A stretch of 64,000 nt of DNA from Cinnamomum chago (Eukaryota > Streptophyta > Magnoliopsida > Laurales > Lauraceae): positions 67,151,501-67,215,500 of the forward strand of contig CP142452.1 of assembly GCA_038049695.1 (NCBI GenBank), given 5' to 3'. The notes under the pieces were generated by a model. The model made no database searches. It was not told the DNA's origin and worked only from the letters and a program-made list of their open reading frames with translations. A program made the position numbers and the translations under genes. Of the stretch, positions 11,852 to 22,489 are shown one piece after another; the stretch's first letter is position 1, and each line of letters begins with the position of its first letter.

Positions 11852-11956
11852 TTGTTAAAAGAGACTATGAGAACATACTTTGAGCAATTTGGAGAGATTT
11901 TTGAGGTTGTCGTCATCACAGATAAGAACACCGGAAGAGAAGAAGGCTATGGATTT
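11852..11956 (+). pseudogene. Isolated exon of an RRM-type RNA-binding protein
   Basis: 35 codons with no stop, containing TMRTYFEQFGEI and VVVITDKNTG, then GYGF (RNP1-like). This is the second-exon block of plant single-RRM proteins of the ARP1/RBM24-like group. It is framed by a textbook acceptor ((CTT)n run ending CTCAG at 11851) and donor (GGATTT|GTAAGT at 11957). Where the family reads GRSKGYGF, this has GREEGYGF. No other exon was found on either side, and the upstream sequence looks like an LTR. Orphan or captured exon; a gene with very long introns cannot be excluded. Confidence 0.65.
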
Positions 11957-12828
11957 GTAAGTTCTCTTTTGTTCTATGAATACATGAGGTTTCATATCTT
12001 AGAACCTCACAAATATCAAGAAGCATGTGAAAAAGTAAATCTAAATCTCAGTTTCTATTATTTGCACTTTTTTGAGCCCTGAATGCATGGTTCCTAACTA
12101 TTCAATTTTCTCAGAGGTATTAATGCTAGAAAGAAATGTATAGCTTAGATCGTCAAGGATTTTGAGAAAAAAAAGAAAAGAAAAACAAAGAAACAACATA
12201 ATCCATGTTGTTGTTGGCGGAGGGGAGGTTCTAAATGGACCCAGTGACAAACTTGCATCCTGATGCAAAATAATGAAGACAAAGTAGTACCACAGCAAAG
12301 AAGAGGGAAGAGTTTCACAGAAGCCCCTTATTTGGTTTATGATATGAACCATTGGATGTTCCACCGTTCAAGAAATGAGACCAGCCAACCAGCTACCCAA
12401 GGCTCAGGCCTAGGTATATGTAAACCAGAGTACCCTGTTAACGGGAGTCCCCTACCTTCAAAGCGTGTTTGAAGCCTTTTATCCGAATGTGGGAGAAATT
12501 TAGAACCAGAACGTCGGAAGATCAAAACATAATTTTTTAAATTTCTGAAATTTCTGTAAAGAGATAGGGAAAAATGAAAGAGAGAGACAAGCAAGAGAAA
12601 GAAATGACGTACATTTCTTCCGTGAGAAATGATATCCAAAGAGGGGATGAGAGGAGAGGAAGAGCAGACGACGTGGGAGAGGGAAAGTGAAGAAGACATG
12701 GGAGAGGGAAAGCTAAGGATAAGGAGTGGAACAGATGAAGCGGGAGAGGAAAAAGAAAAGGAGAAAGAGGAAGCGGGAGGGGAAAAAAATTAGGAAGATG
12801 ACGCGCAAGATGGAAGCCGTGAAATCAC
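11957..12828. other. Noncoding, purine-rich
   Basis: No coding recognised. 12550-12790 is strongly purine-rich (GAGAGG/AAGAGG runs). Confidence 0.5.
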
Positions 12829-14508
12829 ATAATTGTTAGATTGTGTGGTCTCAATCCATCAGTTGATATAATAAATTGATTAATTTCTTTATTTATTAAT
12901 AAAATCATGCTTTCCTTTCATGAGATGAATGGTGTTTTATTACTTAATGCAAATGACCAATACATATGACATAATGGTTCATGAGATGAACCGGGTCCCA
13001 TTAGTATATTAAATGTGATATATGTATATGGATGAGATCCACATACAGGAGACATGTGTCACAAATCTTATACTTAAAAACATCTCAACAACCAGTGATG
13101 AGACTGGGCATCTCATCTGATAAGGTAACAGCACTTTGATCACTATGAGATAGTGTGATTTGTCTCGATCGTCAAAATGAAAGATTCTGGATCATAGTGT
13201 TGGTACATTGGATGTATTGAAGGACCATGAGAAACACCTTATGAAATACTGTCTCGATTTTAAGGTTTGCTCTCATAATTCCCTAGCAATAGGCTCTCAG
13301 TCTCGAGACATTGATGAACTCAAGTTTCTATCTATTCGTTGGTTTTGAGTCACCAATGAGTGAGGCCAACTGTAGGTCAACACCTCGGTGTCTTGGGTAA
13401 GTGGTAGTAGGACTGTGGGAACATCCAATGGTCAAGATAGAATTTATCTATATTATCCCCTTGTGCCAATTAATGGATTTATCATTAGTAAGTGTGCATC
13501 CATCTCAATTAAGAGTTAATTGGATGGTATTGATGATCACTGTGAATAATTGGGGCTAAAGGATAATAAGATGTGGATCTAGGATTGGATGTGACATATT
13601 TATTCCAATTGATCCATGGATAATGATAAAGGGGTCTACTTTTGGTAATTGGGAAGTTTAAAGTCTTCATTGTAATTTATTCCTAAGACTGAAGTGCAAT
13701 TGCATTTATATAGTGATGTTATTTGCAATTAATTGTGAACTCGGATTGCACATGAGATGCGGGGTCGCGTGTTCCAGTTGGACCTAGTTTTCTTTGAAAT
13801 CCCTAGTGGTCCCTACGCTAGCCCAAGATTGGATCATTACTAATTCTACTTGAACTCCAAAAGAAAGGAATTAGAAAGTTACTATTTCTATTTGAAGTGA
13901 GACTTCTAATAGTGGTAATAGTAAGCTACTAATTAGTGTGGAAGTATGACTTCTAATACAATTAGTAAGAGAGAAAGAAAAGGAGTTTTGAGGGCTATAT
14001 AAAGGGGAAGAATCCCCCTTGGACGTCCAATATAGTATCCCACGCCCAACCCCTTCTCTAGTGCAAGAGTTGCATAAATTTCATTCTCCTCTTTCTCTTC
14101 TAGTTCCTTGAAGTTTCTAGTAGGGTTTTCTCTTGGAGATCTCACCTATCTTCTTGAGAAAAGAGATTTGATAAGAGGGTCATAGCGTGGAAGATCAAAA
14201 GGTCTTGAAGATTCTTATTTGATACGTGAAAGAATTTCATCATCAAAGAAAGACACAACTTCTCCATTAGAGCACAACCGAGCTCCAAAGGTATAATCTA
14301 CTTCCTTGCATGTTGTAGACTTTTATGGATGCTTGTTGGCTACTGTTCTATCTTCTTGATAGGTTTAGTTACTGATCATGATGGGTGAGATTGAGGACAT
14401 GGATCCTGAATTGGGTTCTATAGCCTTCTGGATACTTGATCCATGAGTCAAGTGGGTCAAAAAGTTTTGAAAACCTATCCACGAGGCCCACTTATTTCCA
14501 ACAATAAT
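12829..14508 (+). mobile_element. Solo LTR (1670 bp) with 5-bp target duplication ATAAT
   Basis: The LTR runs 12834 (TGTTAGATTG) to 14503 (TTTCCAACA): TG...CA ends with TGTTAG/CCAACA terminal inverted repeats. It is flanked by identical ATAAT at 12829-12833 and 14504-14508. A TATA box (GGCTATATAAAGG) lies near 13990 with a pyrimidine-rich leader after it. No primer-binding site, gag or pol. The intact target duplication means recombination between the two LTRs of one inserted element. Probably Copia, from the terminal sequence. Confidence 0.9.
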
Positions 14509-14690
14509 AGTATCTTGCAAGATTCTTTCCTACACCATAGGGCTGAAGGAAGAAATCTCTCAATATTTTAATAGTGGATAATTGTTTCGATTCCCAAGTT
14601 ATATAAACAACCCATTTTTAAAGACAAGAAAACTTTCTTAAAAATAAAAAATCTTATACTTTTTTGTACATCCAAAGAGAGGCCCTTAGG
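14509..14690. other. Short spacer
   Basis: Sequence between the solo LTR and the TPS-linked duplicated block; nothing recognised. Confidence 0.4.
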
Positions 14691-14747
14691 AAGTGAAACT
14701 CGGGCATTTCTAAACAACCTTTTTCTTTCTAACCCAACATATACTTC

Positions 14748-14749
<2 letters not shown>

Positions 14750-14789
<40 letters not shown>
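14750..14789. repeat. (GA)n microsatellite, copy A
   Basis: About 20 GA dinucleotides at the same position relative to TPS exon 7 as the run at 44965-45000 in copy B. Confidence 0.95.
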
Positions 14790-14793
<4 letters not shown>

Positions 14794-14958
14794 CACACAA
14801 CACACCCACATCGAGACAGAGAGATTCCATAAAAAGGTAAACTCATGATTACATGATTTTTGCATCAATAATCATGAGGTAAATGTCCCTTTACAATAAT
14901 AGTGCATTGATATGAAAACAAAAGCGGATATAAGTACTTATGACAACATTAATTCTTT

Positions 14959-15252
14959 TTACATAGGAATAGGATCCACGGGCATTGAACGGATATTGTC
15001 TTTTGTGTCATGCGAAGAGGGAGTGTATCCATCTCCATACAAGTAGATGACTTCTCCCATGCTCGTGAGATTGACCACTCGCGTAACTAGAGAAAAAGGA
15101 AAAGGAGTTTGTTTAAGGCAGAACTTGTTCATGTCCTTCCATGCTAATGTAATCATTTCTCGAATCTTTTCACACGCCTCCGACCTCGATAAGCCATGTT
15201 CCTTCATATAGCACTCGAGAGTAGATGCAACATGTACTCTTTTTTGCTCGTG
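14959..15252 (-). CDS. TPS copy A exon 7 (C-terminus)
   Basis: 294 bp, identical in length to copy B exon 7. Encodes HEQKR, VHVASTLECYMKEHG, EACEKIREMI, and ends DTKDNIRSMPVDPIPM-stop. This is the C-terminal helical exon of type-a terpene synthases; GDGYT and a short I-PM tail are typical. Open throughout, but stranded in a pseudogene. Confidence 0.85.
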   Translation of the reverse strand, partial: HEQKRVHVASTLECYMKEHGLSRSEACEKIREMITLAWKDMNKFCLKQTPFPFSLVTRVVNLTSMGEVIYLYGDGYTPSSHDTKDNIRSMPVDPIPM

Positions 15253-15299
15253 CTTTGAATACAGTCAATGCAAACCACTAGTTTAGTACACCCAATATT

Positions 15300-15371
15300 C
15301 ATAAGTAGCCTTCCACCAATCGATCTCTTGCAAAAGGATACTTAGCGGCAAGGCCTATGTCCTTCTACCAC
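15300..15371 (-). pseudogene. TPS copy A exon 4 stump with nonsense codon
   Basis: Starts at a normal acceptor (GGTAG|GTGG). Reads W-stop-KDIGLAAKYPFARDRLVEGY, then a second stop, and breaks off into sequence that in copy B lies just inside intron 6. The DDxxD metal-binding block is deleted. It retains the RDR form of the RxR motif, unlike copy B. Confidence 0.85.
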
Positions 15372-15464
15372 CTACCGGAGATAAAATCACAAGCCACAAT
15401 ATTATAGGAATGAACAATTTGTGTTTTCCACGAGTAACAGTTGGATGAATCTGACTCAAATATA

Positions 15465-15573
15465 TCAAGCCCATGTAAACAATATATAGGAGTTTTTATC
15501 CATGCCATCTCTAAAAGCAGAACCGCCTAAATTAAGGGCATGGACCGAAATTTCTGTAAGCAGATCCAACTTA
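15465..15573 (-). other. Unexplained open stretch in intron 3, shared with copy B
   Basis: Minus-strand reading KLDLLTEISVHALNLGG then SAFRDGMDKNSYILFTWA-stop, equivalent to 52561-52668 in copy B. Not part of any TPS exon I know. It may be a relic of another gene or a chance open frame kept by recent duplication. Confidence 0.3.
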
Positions 15574-15767
15574 CCTATATATGGTAATATTTGACATGCA
15601 TACCGGCTATTGAGGCTCGCCTGGGCCCCACAAATTATCGGACATTGGGGAGATGGAAAGATCCATTCATGAAGGACCCAGAAACTAGAAATAAGTTTCA
15701 ATCTAATTTGTTAAAATAAAGGGGCGTTTATTTCCACAAAATGCAGGCATTCTTTAGAATGACTCTA

Positions 15768-15794
<27 letters not shown>

Positions 15795-15805
<11 letters not shown>

Positions 15806-16112
15806 GAAATATTCAATTGAGAACTAGGTCTCACCATGCTTCCGTGAGAACTATTGGTGGGGTCCATCTAGAACCAATCCAAACCGTGCATAAACAGTGA
15901 CCTCCCTTGATAGTTACTAATATGAAGCCATTAAACTCGTGGGCCATAGATGAAGCTGTTAGAGGCATGGGACTAGGGTCAAACCTTTTACTTGGGGTAC
16001 TCTCATATAGATCTTTCCATCCCGTCTAGTCCCATCCCTAAATGGCCCCATAAAAAGTTTTCACGGTGACTATGTGAGAACAGTTCTCACTAGAACAAAG
16101 CCCGATATATAT
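15795..16112. mobile_element. MITE with imperfect 58-bp inverted ends
   Basis: Left end CATATATATATGGGAAATAT ... GTGAGAAC matches the reverse complement of the right end (CATATATATCGGGCTTTG ... GTGAAAAC). Lies in intron 3 of copy A and is absent from the matching place in copy B. The TATATAT-GGGAAATATTCAA end style recurs in the fold-back element. Confidence 0.6.
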
Positions 16113-16115
16113 GAG

Positions 16116-16354
16116 CAGGGCTTTCATAAACTGAAGCTTCGCTTATCTAAGTTCAAACGGTGTTAGTCCCACAAATCAAAGTCGATTATTATTGTTTTTT
16201 GCATGATGGAACTGAAAAATCCAATTCTGATTGGATTTATTTTGATTTGGAGACGATCATCATGCAAAAAACAATGATAATCGACTTTGATTTGTGGGAC
16301 CAGCACTGTTTCCCCTTAAGATAAGCTAAGCTTTAGTTTAGGAGAGCTAGCCCC
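16116..16354. mobile_element. MITE with about 90-bp inverted ends
   Basis: CCCACAAATCAAAGTCGATT at about 16170 is repeated as its complement at about 16279-16298, with pairing extending outward to GGGCTTTCATAAACTGAAGC against GGAGAGCTAG-CCCC. Hairpin-forming, no coding. Abuts the previous MITE. Confidence 0.75.
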
Positions 16355-16622
16355 ACTTGGATCTTTCGGTCCCCCTCTATCCCATGACAAGTGGGCCCAA
16401 AATTCAAATCTATAAAGATTTTATAGGGCCAATTTTTGGGGTATCCTTTGCCCATCCATAAACCTATCCAGTGGGCTCCAACAACAACGATTTGTTCAGT
16501 AATCACATGATCATTACAGCCTTATCTAATCCATCAAGTAATTGCCTTTTAAGCTAGTTTGTATATAATATGTAGAATAAAGCGATGTGTCATTCATATT
16601 AAGTGCGGTGTGTTATACTTGC

Positions 16623-16970
16623 CTTGTTAGCTCCTTTAGCTCTTTTCGATTCATTGACTGTATCAAATTGATATCCAATTTTGCAAGCTCTAAGATAACA
16701 TCATTCTGCTGCTTATGTTGCTGGAAGAGTGAGATGTAAAATCTTGCATCCAGCCTGGCAATGCGCTTAAGCGTAGGTAGCTGAAGAGCATGACCTACTT
16801 GTGCTGCCAGAGGACCATCAAGATGGGTCATGAGGGACGTAAGCTGTCCTTTTGTGAAAGAGATGCCCTCATCCAATGTATCTTCTCCATGAGTGCCATA
16901 AAATGCCGCTTCATAGAGACTTAACAGGCCCTCCACATCACTACATAAACCTTCCTTGAAGTTGCCTTCA
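16623..16970 (-). pseudogene. TPS copy A exon 3 (5'-truncated)
   Basis: Encodes EGLCSDVEGLLSLYEAAFYG, HGEDTLDEGISFTKG, LARLDARFYISLFQQH-type sequence to KELKELTR. The donor is AACAAG|GCAAGT, a GC-AG intron. The first ~25 bp of the exon and the adjoining intron are deleted: homology to copy B ends at 16970 and resumes at the equivalent of 54560. Confidence 0.85.
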
Positions 16971-17000
16971 ACTCTATTTCATCATGAGAACTTTCCTTGT

Positions 17001-17438
17001 TGTTAGGTTTATGTCTTGTATTCCGGATTGACCGGATTGCTTCATTGGTTTAATCAATGACGAGGTTCAGCTTAGGGGTATTTTGGTCATTATACTGGGG
17101 ATTTTTTTTAGGCTAAGAAAGCGGAGATTATATATTGATGTAATCGATAACCCTTGACTATGAGTGAGAGAGGTGGGAGCTCTATCTCCCGTGCTATCGG
17201 AGTTTTCCGAATGGGAGGGGAAGATGTGAGAGCAAGATTGAGACCTATGGGGAGAGAGTAGCGTAACTGTTAGATGGTTTGGAATCCTTGTAACAAGTTG
17301 CTCAATTTCTTGCATAGTGAAATCCTCATGACCCAAAGGAAGTAGGCAAGTTTGCCGAACCACATAAATCTCTTGTATTCTCTCGTATGCTCGTGGTTGA
17401 TTGATCATACATGTTCTGCCCTAATTAATTCCGCAACA
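17001..17438 (-). repeat. Copia-type LTR in TPS intron 2, copy A
   Basis: On the minus strand TGTTGCGGAATTAATTAGGG ... CATAAACCTAACA, 438 bp. The same sequence sits at 54577-55016 in copy B, so it was inserted before the duplication. No target duplication is recognisable at either copy. A minus-strand ATATATAAT is the likely TATA. Confidence 0.7.
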
Positions 17439-17600
17439 CTGCTCTCTAGTCTTACTACTTTGCATAAGTCTGCCTCACAAGATTGTTCACGAATTTAAGA
17501 TTTTTGAAGTGTTTAAAACTATTCCTTTATTCATAGTGTGTAATAAAGTTCCATGTCAATAATAACAGCCCCTCACACCTATTACACTTGACCATTGTAA

Positions 17601-19493
17601 CATTTTTTTTTTGGAACTCCATGGTAGCATCCCTCTACTAATATATCCTCAAGTTTCAATTCAAACGGAGTGAGTCCCATTGTACAACTGAGCACAACGA
17701 TAGAAACCTACTCGGCGCTGACATGGCAACGTTGCTAACATGGTATTAATCACATTTCCATCATGGTTAACAATCATAGATTGGGACCCCCTCCTTCTTA
17801 GCAGAAACTTGAAGATATGTGACTGAAGGGGATGTGATTTATCTTGAATGGTCCAGATGATCTCCACATGAGCCCGAGGATGGAGTTCCAAAAAACTGTT
17901 ACACGGATTTGTGTAATAGCTGCGACTGAGGATGGACTCAAATAATAGTTGTGAGTATAGAAACACGAGAAGCTTAAGAGGAAGGGAGCATCGCATCTCA
18001 AACAGATACTCATGGATTGATCGTGTTGGGTATGTAGTTTCACAAGTAATGCCACTATCTAGCTCAACTTATCAAATATATCAAAAGTAAAAATAAATAA
18101 ATAAATAAAAAACAATAGGTGCTAGTTGTGGCAATAAAATGAGTACTTTACTACCTTTTGACATATATCTTTTCAAAAAAAAATTAAAAATTAAAGCTAA
18201 TGATAAAATGAGATAAGTTCCTAAAACATCACAGGGAGAATCGGTCCTGGGGCTTGGGTTTGAATGGTCTCCCTAAAAAGTTTTAGAAACCTTCAAGTTT
18301 TTCTAAAGATTGTGTCTTTGTTTTTGTATGCCAACCCTCCCCGAAAAGTAAGTATAATGGCTCCTTCAAGGAAAATGTATTGGTTTCGCCATTGATGTTA
18401 CAAGATTCATGTGTTGGTCTCACCATGAAATAATTTACAATAGGATCTTGTAATGGATGTGTGCTCCGGTGGCGGAGGGCTTGGGGACTCACAGTGAATG
18501 CTTAGATCTCTGGATGTCCTGGTAATAAATCAATGTCCCCCACAAAAAAGTAGAGTCTAGAAAAATCAGTTATTGAGAACGGCAACTTACCTTATTGGTA
18601 AGTGACCGCAGTTCTCACTTGGAAGCTAGGGTTTAAATCGTGCTACGTCACCTCTTCTCACTTGTGTAGGCTTTTTTTCGTTTGTACATGCTTCTTTCCC
18701 ACTTGTGTGGACCTTCTTTTTGTGTTTGGTGTGTGCTGTCTCTTGGATCTCAGCCCCCTTGGTGGAGTTACCCCAAAAACCAAAAGGGAAAATCAAATCT
18801 TTCTACACGATACAAATGTTCCCCAAAAATTCCTGCATTGTAATCAATGTTTAAAACCTAAAAGCTTGAGCAAAGTAATTTGGACAAGTCAGACTCAATA
18901 CCCACTCGGTGAATTAGAAACCATTGTTTAAAAGCCGGACATAAGGTCATAGCGCCAAGTACATTGTCCCCTCCTTAATTGCCTAGGCCAATGTCACACT
19001 AAACTGAATCAACTCGATCAGCAGAGGGTTTTTATTTTTATTTTATTTTTTGCCTAGCCAAGTGGGCTAGGACACATGCAAATTTAGTAAGAGTTTTATG
19101 GATTAATTCTTGGTCATCTTAGTGAGAGGCAAGGTTCCCGACTCAAATATTAGTGAGAGGGAGCACCAACAACCCCTCATTCTCTATCCAACTCTACGCC
19201 GAAAGAGAGCAAACACATGATCAATCAACATCCTTTGTTATTTCATTTGTGTTTAACTCGATTTCCTTAAAATTTTCCTTTTCCATCATTCTCATGTATA
19301 TATATATGCTACAAAATTCCCTGGATGTTTCCCACAAAAAAGGTCCCTTTTTTAGCCAATGAAAGTGTGACACATGTCATCAATGATACACTTATCCAAT
19401 CTCTCTCCTAAATATCCTCCTACAAATGAGGAGCTTTTATAGATTCTCTTAAATCATTGGCTATTAGATAGGGGCAGAAGCTCTCTCTCTCTC

Positions 19494-19525
<32 letters not shown>

Positions 19526-19529
19526 CATA
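17601..19529. other. Noncoding region, possible SINE-like and MITE relics
   Basis: No coding similarity. Candidate Pol III B-box-like words (GGGTTTAAATC near 18630, GGTTCCCGACTC near 19135) hint at tRNA-derived SINEs, but I cannot align full A/B boxes or a tail. An (AT)n tract runs 19492-19526. Confidence 0.35.
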
Positions 19530-19949
19530 CTAGCGCTCGAGGGCCCATGCCCAACGCGGGCCTTGTTTAAAGAGTTATTGACATATTAAATAGTAGTATT
19601 CATTTCATTTAAATGAGATGTAAATGACTATTTAAAGCATATATCCATGCATCAATTATACTAAATCAATGAAAAGATAAACACACATTCGTTCAATGTA
19701 AAAAATATTGCACTAAGTTTCAAATTTCTACTTGTTCAATAATTGTCACATTGTTTGATGTCAGAAGCAGAAAATTAAATTACTAAGCTCACACTAATGG
19801 GATCGTAAGAGGAAATTTGGAAAAAGAAATTGGTTTTATTTGAAACTTAAAATTAGGTGAAAACTTTTAGATTTTATGGCTATGATTGGGTATCCAAGTA
19901 AGTATTCTAATGGGGGAGTTCTGTTGTTCACAGTGATAACTTGCCTCTA

Positions 19950-20280
19950 CAAACATGGATGACCCAAGCCTCACTGTGTGGACGTTTAGCATGTGGTTCT
20001 TGGGGCTGATATCATGCACACTCCTCTCCTTCCTCAACCAGTTTTTTGCCTTTCGTACTGAGCCCCTCATGACCATCTAGATTTCAGTGCAAGTGGCAGC
20101 GCTGCCCATATGCCACTTCATGGCCGCTGTGCTCCCTAAGATCACCTTCAGGATCGGGTCAAGGAAGATTTTGATCAACGCGAAAGAGCATGTCTTGATC
20201 TCTGGTTGTGCATTGGAAGCGGATTGGCTTATGCGGTTGGAGTATAAACACAAGCATAGGAAAGATTATGTTATTGATCT
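19950..20280 (+). pseudogene. Oligopeptide transporter (OPT family) gene fragment
   Basis: Plus-strand reading [40 protein letters not shown]-stop-ISVQVAAL, PICHFMAAVLPK, KEHVLIS, then after a frame shift GSGLAYAVGV. This is the first two membrane segments of plant OPT proton-coupled peptide transporters, whose hallmark is the DDPSLxxWTFRxW start. An in-frame TAG at about 20076 and a frameshift near 20205 make it dead. It lies antisense inside the Helitron. Confidence 0.8.
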
Positions 20281-20286
20281 CAAAGA

Positions 20287-20443
20287 TTGATTGACGGAGA
20301 AGATTTAGGAATTTAAATCAATTCGTTGGTTGACTCTAAATTACAAGGATTTCACGGGCAAGGGATAAATATTGATTGATTAAAGGAAAGTTTAAAATTG
20401 AATGAGAGGGATTTTAGCGGAGTTGGAGAAGATTTAGGACCCA
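20287..20443. repeat. 150-bp direct repeat, left copy
   Basis: GAAGATTTAGGAATTTAAAT ... GGAGTTGGAGAAGATTTAGG, repeated with about 10 percent changes at 22208-22365. Inside the Helitron; the right copy lies directly upstream of the captured oxidase fragment. Confidence 0.85.
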
Positions 20444-21165
20444 CGCCACATCTTCCTCACTAATCAACAGCCTGATAGGCAAGCTCCTAGGGATGTCTTC
20501 AATATCCATGGCATGGCTCCGACATGAGTTTGTTTTGTTCATGTGGCATATAAATTGGCTGTCAACAAAGGAGGGAGAATGGAAAGAATTGAATATAGGC
20601 TGATATCTTGTACATCTGCAGCACAAGACAAAACATATGAGAGAACTCACAAAAGATATACTTGTGTGAGACAATTGGAAAGCAAGATATCATAAACAGT
20701 ACCTGCAAAGATTACCATCAATCTGATCTTCAATTTCTTCCGCGATTGGTTGTGACATCAATCCATGCATGCTCATTATCTGTGATAAAAAAAGAAAGAA
20801 AAAGAAGTTGGCAATCAAACATGTAGAATGAAAATATGGTTAAAGGACTTAGAATTAGAACTTAAAAGCCATTTCTTGTAGTTCAGGTATTAGCTCTCTC
20901 TAGAAGCATTGTAAAAACGAATAATTCTATATTAACAATGGTCTACATGATGTACACTGATCATTGTCCTGGCAGACGAATGACTATTATTTAATTATAC
21001 TTGGTGTATAGGACAGGGAAAAAATAAGAAAACAATACCCCGCCTACATCTTTCTGCCATAAAAGGTCAATGCGGGTGCATTTTGGGCAGAGTTAAATGC
21101 ACCCTTGAATTCACAAGGGCAGACATTGTGCATGGTGACACGATAAAAGTCATTATATACATGTT

Positions 21166-21351
21166 AGGGGAAGTTTCAAGTGCATCTATCCCTCACCATA
21201 GGGTGAGGGACACTTCCATAATTGGGAATTTTCAAGTACAAAAGTTACTTTTCAAGTACATAGGGTGGGGTACACTTCCTTGTCTTCCTGTGCAAAAAGG
21301 GAAGTGTCCCTCACCCTATGGTGAGGGATAGATGCACTTGAAACTTCCCCT
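21166..21351. mobile_element. 186-bp MITE with perfect 52-bp inverted ends
   Basis: Starts AGGGGAAGTTTCAAGTGCAT. The first 52 bases equal the reverse complement of the last 52 with no mismatch. Flanked by CATGTT at 21160-21165 and 21352-21357, a plausible 6-bp target duplication. Each arm itself holds CCCTCACC-ATA-GGGTGAGGG. Confidence 0.9.
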
Positions 21352-21796
21352 CATGTTATGTGTATGGAGAGAGAGAGAGAGAGACCATTGTAAGACAATT
21401 ACAAACCCACAACAGGGAGAAGCTACTAATTACTGATGCAAAAGGAGCAACCCGGTGCACCCACTCTGTATTAATGTGGCCTATGGTTTACGTACCTATT
21501 CCCCTGATCTGATTAGACTTCCATCATGAGGGATGCCCCCAAGATGTTGACATTCAGTTAATGAAATATAAGGAAGGAGAAGCGAATTCCCTACCACGAT
21601 GCCTATAAGAAGGGGCTCAAAGGAAAAATCCGATAAAGTAAACTTCACTCTCTCTATAGCTAAGCATCACTTTGCTGATGCTGTCCTAAAAAAACCCACC
21701 ATGAACATCTGCACATCCACAATCACTTTGAAAATAAAAGCAATTCATGAAAAAATCACCAACAGTGTATAAACTAAAAAGAAAAAAGAAAAAGTT

Positions 21797-22207
21797 CTAC
21801 AGTTGAAGAGAAACAGGGACACCCATCTGGAGATCAACTCGACTCACCATCCCAGGAGTGTGGAATCCACACTGGGTGCCATTATCATCAACAATAGCTT
21901 GTTGTATAAAAGAGAGCCCAGTCTTCAAACTCCCAACTTCTTCAATGGTTGTGAGGTGCATTCCACCCACAAAACAGAAAGGCATCAAACATGAACACAA
22001 ATTTACATGGGCAGCAGCATCAGAAGAAATGAGAACAGTGCAAGCCTCACAGCCACCTTGCTTGCTTGGCATCTGAAGGTCCTTCAGACCCATCTCTTCT
22101 CTAAGAAAGTCCCCCAATAGGGTCTTGGGGTCTGGGTTCTTGACACAGATCCTTTTCCCATTGACATGGAAACTCAGGGAGCTCTCAGACATGAGTGGTG
22201 TATTCAT
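21797..22207 (-). pseudogene. Aldehyde oxidase/xanthine dehydrogenase N-terminal fragment
   Basis: 136-codon frame from ATG 22207: SLSFHVNGKRICVKNPDPKT, LLGDFLREEMGLK, GGCEACTVLIS, TTIEEVGSLKT, GTQCGFHTPGM. This is the 2Fe-2S N-terminal region of plant molybdo-flavoenzymes. The first cluster expects GC-x4-C-x2-C, but its first Cys is Ser here. In the second, QCGFCTPG has become QCGFHTPG. With ligands lost and FAD and molybdopterin domains absent, it cannot be an enzyme. The frame runs 5' to 3' with the Helitron. Confidence 0.8.
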
Positions 22208-22489
22208 TTTTGGTTGACGAAGAAGATTTAGGAATTTAAATCAATTCATCGGTTGACTCTAAATTAATAAGATTTCACGGGCAAGGGATAAAGATTGATT
22301 GATTAAAGGAAAGTTTAAAATTGAATGGGAGGAATTTTAGGGGAGTTGGAGAAGATTTAGGAGTTTTATTTGTGATGCCACGTGTCATTTTTTTTTTGGA
22401 TACCCACATGGCGTCCTTGAAAAATCAAAAAAATTGAGGATGCGCCACGTGTCGCTCTCCCACGAATTTACCTACTGTCTTTTATTATA

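Larger units (their letters stand above)
14691..17600 (-). pseudogene. Terpene synthase copy A, deleted pseudogene
   Basis: Minus-strand TPS remnants in gene order: exon 3 (16623-16970), exon 4 stump (15300-15371) and exon 7 (14959-15252). Exons 1, 2, 5 and 6 are missing. Both flanks match copy B: the 3' side (14691 onward, including the (GA)n run) matches 44892 onward, and 17001-17600 matches 54577-55180 including a Copia LTR. At least two internal deletions are visible by comparison. Exon 4 reads R-W-stop-K where copy B reads R-W-W-K. Not functional. Confidence 0.9.

Noticed and set aside
17001-17438. Target-site duplication for the Copia LTR in TPS intron 2
   Set aside because: Flanks (CTTGT/CTGCT in copy A, ATCGT/CCGCT in copy B) do not match convincingly; a deletion next to it in copy A may have removed one side.
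18283-19362. SINE elements around 18.2-19.2 kb
   Set aside because: B-box-like words exist, but matching A-boxes, tails and target duplications could not be shown by eye.
20414-20674. 86-codon minus frame inside the Helitron (AMDIEDIPRSLPIRLLISEE) as another captured gene
   Set aside because: I could not link it to any family; it may be one, but I will not name it without a search.
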